64,000 nucleotides of DNA from NCBI GenBank assembly GCA_949318235.1, contig OX439134.1, forward strand, positions 26,605,793 to 26,669,792, written 5' to 3'. Made by a program: the position numbers and the translations under genes. The notes beneath the pieces were generated by a model that did not search any database, had not been told where the DNA came from, and was given only the letters and a program-made list of their open reading frames with translations. How positions within the stretch are numbered: the stretch's first letter is position 1; each line of letters opens with the position of its first letter. The DNA comes from Ecdyonurus torrentis. Taxonomy: Eukaryota > Arthropoda > Insecta > Ephemeroptera > Heptageniidae. This document shows positions 55,801-64,000 of this stretch, one piece after another.

Positions 55801-58082
55801 TTACCTGACACAGAGTTTAGTTATGTATAGATAGGCTATAATGTTTATATAATTGAAAGCATTCATCATGGTAATCACATTATCAATCAAGGAAGAAAAT
55901 TACTTGAGCACATAACAGAGTAATGTTTAGTATTGTACAAGACTATCCTTTACTTAAATGCAATGTTGTTTTTTTTTACTTAAACTGAATATATATTAAA
56001 ACCTAAATAAATAATGTATTACATTGCTGTAAAATGAAACATAATTTTTTGGTGATCTTAAACTAATATTGTTTCTTCATCTTCGTTGTATATTTTCTTA
56101 ACAGTCTGACAGTTGCATGGAAGTGCACGTTGTGATGGCTGAAGGAGAGGATGGTTTGGTGCCAGTGGAGTGTATGAATATTAAGGTTGTGGAACAAAAT
56201 AATGAAGAGGATGTTGTGATCTCAGACAGTGACGAGCAAGCTGATGGCATTGACTTGCTTCCTATCTTTGATGATGATGAAGAAGTAGTGGAGGTTTTTA
56301 ATGAGGAGCAAATTAAAGTGGCAGGTGAGTTTTCAGTCATTTTGTGGTTACTTTGCCATGCTGACAAGTCCCAGTAAGGACTAAACAGCTGTCTATGGCT
56401 AGAGATGAGGTGCTGAAAATGACAGTGTGTTATGCACAATGCTCACAAACCAAATGCTAGCCAAAATCCCCTTTTTTATTAAGTTTGCTTTCCACAGAGC
56501 AATATGAGCGGCTAGTACATACACTTAATTAATAATGCTCTCCATGTATTAATATTTTTTGGCCTGGGCTACAAATAATTTTCTCAACTATGGCATCCTT
56601 GTCATTCTAAGCTCAATAATATCACCAATTCCCCAAATTTTCCTAATCTATCTATCTGTTTTCTATCAAATATTTTTATTATTTATTATCAATCATTGAA
56701 TCAATTTAAGGAAAAAACCATCGCGGTTAGGATCAATGATAAAGAAAAGGATAGAAAAACCAGCAAGGGCCTTACCACAGTAGAAGTTCTATGGAGAGGT
56801 CGAGGTCTTGCATGGCACAGTATAATGTTATAAAAGTTTCTTTATAACTTGAGAGCTTTCGTCATATGATAATGACATTATCAATCAAAAGAGAAAATTA
56901 CTTGAGCACATCACTGAGCAGTGTCTTGTCTTGTACTGCCGTGTTATGCTCTTGCTGGTTTGGAGTTGGTGGAGAGGGGTGGGGGTGGAGTAGGGAATCT
57001 GGGAAGGAGTGTGAATGAGTGAGGGAAGGAGTGAGTGAGGGAAAGGGAAAAGGTGGGGAGGGGAGCGGGAATAGGGTATATTTTTGAAATATGTTAGCGA
57101 ATATTAAGTCCAGGCAGCCCTTGGGCTTTTCTGGATCTTAATATGTGTTGATATGCTAATTCATATTGTCGTAATGTCGCATAGTTGGCTGGGCCCGATT
57201 CCGATTTCCTTGTAATATTTATAATACAAAATAAATAAGTTTTTACTCAAAACAAATGGCCTGCTTATTGTGATGATTTTTAATTATATCAAATGATTGG
57301 TTTGATTATAGCTGCTGCAATGCAGAAGAAGTGTAGAATCTGCTCATACATATGTGAAGACATGACTGATATCTTCAGTCAGGAAGGGGAGAAAAAGAAA
57401 CTACTGCAGAAAATTAAGAGATGTTTGCCCATCAAGGTACAGTCTACAAAATTCTTAGAAATTATACCTCCATTTTTAACACTATTCTCAACGCCTCCAC
57501 ACTCCCGTGTTAAAAATTCCTAACATTTAGAAAAGCTTACAAGCAATACTATCACCGGGCTTGCACCGCAGCAGCACTGCAAATGGTGGACATAAAGATG
57601 TATATTTTACTAGTATACGCGGTGCTGACAAGGTCACGATGTAGCAAGGTCACGTATTCGAGTGCGGAGGCGTTGACTATTCTTGACACCAAAGAATTTT
57701 GTCTTTTAAATTTTAAATTTTTTTTTCTACATATCGTCACTGTGCCGGCTAAAATGCCGATCTACAGTTGTTAAATTTTGCTAAAGTGCCGTTCTATATT
57801 TGTTACTTTTTACTAAAGTGCCGATGTACGTTTGCAAGTTGATAATATACTAAAAGATAAAAAATTAAACACAAATTTATTTGCTGATTTGTAATAAAAT
57901 ATTTTGTGACAGAGTTCAATGTGAAAGTTGCGAGGCACATCCTTGCAATTTGGTCACTTCATAATTTACATATAATTTTCAGATCGAGAAATAATGGAGA
58001 TAGAATGGCAAATCTGGTGTTCATTCTAAATATTTTCAAGAAAAAATAAGTTTGGCGTTGGTTTCATTGCGCCAGCTCAATT

Positions 58083-58121
<39 letters not shown>

Positions 58122-61100
58122 ATGTTTTTTTTTTTTTTTTATTTATTTATTTCACATAGGTTATACATATTTCGAGTATATTTGGTCGCTTATAATTTCT
58201 TGCGATCAGCGAGCTAGGCTCATACGAAGGCAAAGTAAAGAAAGATAATATTTCAAAGAAAGAAAATGTTTATAACTGCTATACACATATATAAATACTA
58301 ACACTGTATACATGGATATACTTTTATGTTATGTACATATGTCTCACATACCCATATATGGATATATAGGACTTTTTTTTTTTTTTTTTATATACATATT
58401 ATTACATTATATTTTTAGTATACTTACAATATTCTAGCTTACAAATTTGAAGCTTAAAAATAATTAAAAATAAGAAACAGTATAAGGAAACAAACTTAGG
58501 AGAATTAGTCAAAGAATTATCAAAGTGACAATCTATAAAATGAAAAACAAGGACAATATAATATAATGTTATTTTACATAATTTCAAAATTATATCAATA
58601 TACTTCTTTTTTTTTTTTTTTTTATTTTTTTTTTTTTACTCCATATTTCACAGAAAAGACTAGACATAGAAATAATTCATGATAATTCAAAATAATAATC
58701 TCTGAGAGTCAAATAGGGCTTCGCGACCACGATGTACAGCAATATCTTGAAATCTCCCCATGATATCACCTTCACCCGCACTTCAATATCTGTGTAATGT
58801 AAAATTAATTTAAGAGTTATTACGTTAATTCAACCAAAAGTGGACCGATTGGTAAAAAAAAAAAAAAAATGTGACGTCACGATGTTAGGCTGCTGACGTG
58901 AGTGTGAGCAAAACACTGCTCATCACCAAATATTGAATTTCAAAATCTTATATAGTGGAATTATATGTAATAATGTACTTTTTTTTATCATTTTTCAATT
59001 ATTATTTACAAACAAAGATATTTAAGCACGGGTGAAGGTGAAATCACGGGGAGATTTCACGATATTGCTGTACATTGCGGTAACAAAACCCTATATATTT
59101 GACTTTTAGAGTTTGTTATTTTGAGTTTTTCCCTAATTGAGCTAGTGCGATGTAAAAAATGCCAATCTTATTTATTCTTGAAAATATTTAGAATGAACAC
59201 CAGTTTTGCTATTCTATCTCCATTATTTCTTCATCTGAAAAAGTGCAAGTTGCATACATTTCAGGCGTCGAGATAGTTTAAAATATTAAATAAAAAATAT
59301 TACAAAACGAAAATATGTAATATTTGTTATTAATACATTGCTATTACTTTATTGGAGATTAATTTTAAAATATCTTATGTTTCTGATAATATTTAGTGAA
59401 GATATTAGTTTTTTGTCTCTCCTGAAAAGTAACAAAAAGTGTAGATCGGCACTTTAGCAAAATTTACCAAATGAGGATCGGCACTTTGAGGGTAAATCTA
59501 CCAAACGTTGATCGGCACTTTAGTAAAAAGTAACAAATGTAGATCGGCACTTTAGCAAAATTTACCAACTGTAGATCGGCATTTTAGCCGCCACAGCGAC
59601 GATATATCGATCTTTTTGCGAGCAAAATGTGTATCTCATATTTTGTCAGGCAAAGCAAAATGTGTAAGTCGTTTTTGTCACGCTAAGCAATATGTGTATC
59701 TTGTTTTTTATCACGCGAAGCAATATGTGTAAGTCGAGCGCCATCTTGATTACGTTTGGAAACGACTTACACATTTTGTTTGGCTTGACAAAAAACGACT
59801 TGCACATTTTGCTTCGAATGACAAAATATGAGATACACATTTTGCTCGCAACAAGATCGATATATAGCCCATAAGAAAAATAATGACAAATGCAGTTTTT
59901 TGTTTATAAAAAAATCAAAATAAGGTTACCTTATTGCTATTTAAGGGGAAAAAAATCAACAAGCACATTACCATGATGATGTCCATATCTAGTTGAAGAA
60001 CTTTATGGCACAGTTCCAACTTCACCAGGCTACAGACATCATCATGGTTACATGGTAAAGGCATTTGATGACTTTCTTATTCTTTCCTATTATAATTAAT
60101 TCAAGAAAAAAAAAATAATAAACGTTAGGATTAAACTTAAAATGACTGTCTAGACTTAAACACGTGCCTTTTTAATTCATTAAACACAAAATGGGACACT
60201 TAAAAGCATTGTCAATTTTTACTAGAACCCAAATGTAAACACAAAAGAGCACAAAAAAGTTGAAACGTAGGCAAAATGCACAGATTTTGAACAATTCTGA
60301 CATCAGGATTGTTCACATTCAATAGAAAAAGTTGTGCGGGTTCCATAAGCTGAAATTTTTCTTTACGTTTAGGTTCTGGGACAAAATAATTATATTTTTG
60401 AAAAATCCCATTTTGTGTTTAATAAATTAAAGCATGTTATTTAGTCTGCACGGTTCCTTTAAATATAGAAATTACAGCAAGGACCATACCACAGTAGAAG
60501 TTCTATGGAGAGGTCGAGGTGTGAGACCTCGACCTCTTCATAGAACTTTACTGTGTTAAGGCCCTTTCTGGTATTTCCATTATTTTCTTTCAGATATTTC
60601 CTTTGATTACTATGGTTATAATTTGATGGTTGCTAATAGTTGCTAATTTCATGTACAGTAAATTAATTATCTTAGTGTATTGCTGAATTATATTTTTTAA
60701 AGAGAAATCTTAAGGAAAATAAACAATTGCGGTTAGGTATGATAAATTTGAAAGAAAAAGATACAAGAAACCAGTAAGAGCCTTACCATAGTGAAGAGAG
60801 TCCCTCGTTTGGTGAAAATCTTGCTAGCAAAGATATGAAAAACTAACATATTGGAAAGATTTTGGCAATAAACTCCAAGAGATGATGAATGATGATTATT
60901 CATAGTTTCTCTCCAAGTCTGTAACAACTGATGAAGGCATAACACACTCCATCTCTCTTGGAGTTTATTACCAAAATATTTTCAATGTGTTAGTTTTTTT
61001 ATATCTGAGCTACTGTATCAAGATTTTCACCAATGGGACTCTCTTCACTATGGTAAGGCCCATACTGGTTTCTCCTATCCCTTATTATCCTATTATCCTT

Positions 61101-64000
61101 ATTATCCTTTATTATATTTTTAAAAGTTCATAATTTTTTAAAAATAAGCCCTCTGACCGATTTTAACTCTATAATAATTGTCTACGTTTGTGAATCTAAA
61201 ACTTGTATTACATGTGAGGCCATTTTCTTGTTGGCAATTCTTTAACATGTGTATCTCTTAATATGTTCACCAGGCTCCACAGCAGTCCGGCACTCTACCA
61301 AACAGAGTGTGCTACTCCTGTGAGCAGAAACTCGAGTATTGTGATGAGTTTGCTCAGCTGGCTCTCAATTCTGACAAGGCATTCAGAATGGAAGATATCA
61401 AAATCAATCTCCCTGTTGCACCATCAGATGTTGAATATGTTTCTGAGGTAAGACATAATTGATTTTTTTTTTCTTTCTGTTAAGATGCATTTACTTGGCG
61501 TTTTTTAGTTTGGCTACAATGATTTGTGGTTGCTATTTATATAGTCTTTTTTTTATGCAAGGTTTTAGTGTCTATACAGCACTTTTTTTTTCTTTTTTTT
61601 TAAAAGAAAACTGTTACAGGAAAATAGTCAAATTGCAGAAAACGGTTTCTGACAGGGAAAATTTACACACCGTGGAATTTTTATCATTTGACCGTTTCGT
61701 TTAGTAAAGAAAAAAGAGAGGGGGGGAAAAATAGTACAGTACAGTACAGCGTAGTGCCAAACAACACTCAAAGCATTGCTAGTAGTTGATGATTTTACAG
61801 TCTTGATTTTAAATATTTATGAGGACATGAGCTAGAATTTAAACTGAGAAATTTTTACTAGAAGCTCCATTCCCCGGTAATAATATAATCATTATATCAT
61901 TATTAATATATCATCACCTTATAGGGTACAAACCGTGTATCTAAAAAATTGATGAAGTTTAAAATAATATACAAAAAGATTCAAGTTTCGACTTTGCTGC
62001 TTCTGTAGATATTTGTATACAGTTTGCGCTCTAAGGCAATGGTATATATTAGAAGAAAAAAATTGGTTCATAAAGTTAAATCAAAGGAATGCAAGTAGTT
62101 AAACAATTAAAGCACGTAATATGTAAAAAAAAAAAAAATTAAAAAATTAAAAATATATAATTGTATATATGAATATAGGGTCCTTTATTTATTTTGATAA
62201 AATTTTGATATAAAGAAGCAGTGATATTGACACATAGCATTACTGAAAGCTCTAGGCCGCAAATTAGAGAAAGGATAGGGTTATTCTAAATATATATTAC
62301 CAATACTACCTTTAAAAACACAGTTACACTGCAGGCACATGTTTTGGGCTTCCCGCTTTCAATATATTGCATTCAATTATAATTATTATTGATGTATACA
62401 GTGCGTGTATGCATAGAAAAAATCATTATTAATGATATCATTTATATGGTAATTTTTCTAAAGGAAGACGATTCAGGATCATCGGTGGCAAGTTTTGTGG
62501 ATCGTATGGATCAAGATTTTCAACCTGAATTTATCGAAAGTGAGATGGAATCAGACATTTCTGAAATTGAAGAGGTAGAACAGATAAAACGTAAAAAGCA
62601 AAGGAAACCAAAGTCAAAGAAATCAAGTTCAAAGTCAAAAAATGAAGAATTGGTCTCAAATAAAATTGAAAGTTGTAATATTTGTGATGCAAGTTTTAGA
62701 TCGAAATATCTATTAAATATGCACAAGCAAAATATTCACGATAAAGAAACTTGTGAACTTTGTAATGCAGATTTTATGAGTAAAAAAGAATTAGAAAATC
62801 ATCATGAAACTTCCCATTGTCATTGTTGTAAAATGTGCTGTGAAGTTTTTACTGATACTAATGATTTAGAAACTCATTTAAAAACAGTACACCCAGATAG
62901 CCTGCCTAAATTTATATCTGGAAAATATACAATTACTGAAAACGTGCAGTGTTCTTTGTGTACTGCTGTTTCAAAAGATAATCGTTATGCTAAACGTCAT
63001 TATTTTTTACATCATCAAAAATATGCTTGTGAAATATGTTTTGAATTATTCCCTAATTCAGAAGTTCAAACAGAACATACACGACAAATTCATGGAATAA
63101 CATGTCGATTTTGTACTATAGTGTTCTACTGCAATAATAATCTAAAAATACATGTAAATAATGCACATGAAGGTGCAAGATATCCATTAAAAGTTAAAAA
63201 ATCACCTTCACAATTATATGAGTGTAAAATATGTAATAAAGGACTATTATCTAAAACCAATGTTAAAAGACATAATTATTGGTGTCATAAAATATTTACT
63301 TGTGATTTCTGTTTACATGAATGTAAATCATTTAAAGAATTAGATAAACATTTTATTGATGAACATGGAAAAAAATGTTATTATTGTAATAAAGTATTTG
63401 ATAATATTGATACTTTAAATTTACATATAGATTATGTACATGCTGATTATAATCCATATTGTTGTGAAAATTGTGGTGTGTTCTTTAAAAATAGAAACTT
63501 GCTTAAATCTCATAGAATTACTCACATAGAAGACGTTGAAATACTTCATTGTAATGATTGTGGTCAAGGTTTCAGTACCGAAAAACTTTTAGCATTTCAT
63601 CGTAAATATCGTCACTCGGAGAGAAAACAAATATGCGGAATCTGTAATAAGAAATTCTTAACAGGTTATGACTTACGAAAACATATCAAAACTCATGAAA
63701 GAAAAGAAATGAATATAAAACAATTTCCATGTACTTTATGTGATAAATCATTAAGTGCAGTACGAAGTTTACAACATCATATGAGAGTTCAACATAATAA
63801 AATGGCATTTGTTAAACGTCATTTGTGTGAAATTTGTCAAGAAAATTTTACTACAAAGACTAATCTCAAAAAACATATAAAATCAATCCATAATTCATTA
63901 ACATATTATAAATGTTTAGTATGTAAACAAGATTATTCTTCAGAAGAAAATGTTATATCGCATCTATCATTCCATAAACCAATAGAAATACAACGTTTAA
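52888..64000 (+). CDS. THAP - acidic linker - ZAD - multi C2H2 zinc-finger protein (gene D, 3' end beyond window)
   Basis: Eight exons join in frame: 52888-52958, 53316-53523, 54551-54685, 55010-55237, 56105-56324, 57312-57436, 61274-61447 and 62464 to the edge, all GT-AG. Residues 1-93 are a THAP domain: C5/C10, W36, C54-x2-H57 and an AVPTIV box, a DNA-binding zinc fold. Residues about 94-287 are acidic. ZAD, a protein-pairing zinc domain, spans about 295-370: C295 and C298 (CRIC), DIFSQEG, KIKRCLPIK, then in the next exon LPNRVCYSCEQKLEYCDEF with C342 and C345. Exon 8 holds at least 15 C2H2 fingers, from CNICDASF to CLVCKQDY, after a KRKKQRKPKSKKSSSK nuclear-type cluster. At least 899 residues are visible and the frame is open at the last base. 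Likely a nuclear transcription or insulator-type regulator. It could instead be two genes, since exon 4 can read through to a stop at 55267 and exon 6 has an ATG. Confidence 0.8.
53580..53804. mobile_element. MITE family C, copy 2, in gene D intron 2
   Basis: 225 bp, ends TCGATCTT and AAGATCGA, TA on both sides (53578-53579, 53805-53806). Arms made of the same aaaggcctatctcg / agtggaagc units as the copy at 8221. Confidence 0.8.
54298..54415. mobile_element. MITE family E, copy 4 (inverted)
   Basis: Ends agctctggataaagtttt and cacctctggacaaaagttcc (reverse strand). The core gcggcggccgctgcgttttc and atttgtatagacaacccgca (reverse strand) match the other copies. In gene D intron 2. Confidence 0.7.
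55265..55418. mobile_element. MITE family O hairpin, intron 4 of gene D
   Basis: Ends TGATAAAGGAACAACTGTTT and its near-complement. The arms continue through ggctgac and acatccgcttccgttt, centre ctgcgcatgcgt. 154 bp. Its first three bases form the in-frame stop met if exon 4 is not spliced. Confidence 0.7.
55751..55935. mobile_element. F-related partial element
   Basis: Starts ccagcaagggccttaccata, then aggtcgaggtctt, and ends near aatcaaggaagaaaattact and ttgagcacataacagag. Matches the element at 56761. Confidence 0.5.
56761..56960. mobile_element. F-related partial element
   Basis: Starts cagcaagggccttaccacag, then agaagttctatggagaggtc. Continues through gagagctttcgtcat and ttgagcacatcactgagcag. 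The following ggagttggtggagaggggtg is also found at 15180, so the two copies share an extended unit. Confidence 0.55.
57731..59605. mobile_element. 1.87-kb foldback element P in gene D intron 6, with an inserted T-rich block
   Basis: Ends ATATCGTCACTGTGCCGGCT and ATATCGTCGCTGTGGCGGCT (reverse strand). Each arm starts with repeats of aaagtgccgatct (two more on the left, four on the right) and continues with long complementary stretches, e.g. tggtgttcattctaaatatt and its partner near 59185-59205, and cgatgtacagcaatatc with its partner near 59060. The left arm is interrupted from about 58087 to 58670 by a block with poly-T at both ends. Confidence 0.65.
59607..59860. mobile_element. MITE family C, diverged copy 3
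   Basis: Ends TCGATCTTTTTGCGAG and TCGATCTTGTTGCGAG (reverse strand), TA flanks. The internal units read aaaatgtgta(t/a)(c/g)tc instead of aaggcctatctc, but the repeat-built hairpin plan is the same. It sits at the right end of element P. Confidence 0.7.
59968..60051. repeat. Short hairpin
   Basis: attaccatgatgatgtc at left pairs with gacatcatcatggttac at right. 84 bp, gene D intron 6. Confidence 0.5.
60175..60425. mobile_element. MITE family R
   Basis: Ends attcattaaacacaaaatgg and its complement; inner pair acaattctgacat and atgtgaacaatcctg region. 251 bp. Confidence 0.55.
60475..60569. mobile_element. Minimal F-related hairpin (95 bp)
   Basis: cagcaaggaccataccacag, then tagaagttctatggagaggt at left pair with acctcttcatagaacttta and ctgtgttaaggccctttctg at right, around gtgtgagac. 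Nearly only the two terminal arms remain. Confidence 0.6.
60771..61070. mobile_element. MITE family F, copy 2
   Basis: Ends ccagtaagagccttaccata and ccagtatgggccttaccata (reverse strand); inner arms ccaagagatg... and aactccaagagagatggagt. 300 bp, ends about 200 bp before gene D exon 7. Confidence 0.75.

Overview
The window is AT-rich nuclear DNA from an animal, most likely an arthropod and probably an insect. The reasons are GT-AG introns, long microsatellites, very dense short inverted-repeat transposons, and a ZAD-type zinc-finger gene, a class largely confined to arthropods. No bacterial, organellar or rRNA operon features were seen. All calls come from reading splice signals, reading-frame phase and motifs by eye; no database search was possible.

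Layout. 0-1.9 kb: the start of a partial minus-strand gene and a possible terminal exon. 2.2-11.6 kb: a five-exon C2H2 zinc-finger gene (841 aa) whose introns are packed with nested MITEs. 12.9-15.4 kb: more MITEs. 15.5-17.4 kb: a two-exon three-finger gene (313 aa) that looks like a paralogue of the first. 17.5-32.3 kb: a long gene-poor tract with TIR elements, a tRNA-derived SINE, a broken PRPP-synthetase exon, a 2.04-kb foldback palindrome and an element carrying a 5S-rRNA-like piece. 32.5-36.2 kb: two minus-strand ORFs, one a 940-aa DUF4781-like protein whose C-terminus resembles bacterial polymorphic-toxin nuclease domains. 36.5-46.0 kb: a 9.46-kb DNA transposon with about 660-bp terminal inverted repeats and an intact DDE-like transposase ORF, itself carrying hAT and MITE insertions. 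46-52.4 kb: satellite-like tandem repeats and MITEs. 52.4-64.0 kb: a candidate promoter, then an eight-exon gene joining THAP, acidic, ZAD and at least 15 C2H2 domains, open at the window end.

The three finger genes probably encode nuclear DNA-binding regulators. The rest is mainly a record of DNA-transposon activity. Several insertions sit inside one another and reveal target-site duplications (TTAA, AAAA, TA/CA, possible ATAT). Most other open frames in the window are shadows of hairpin repeats or minisatellites.
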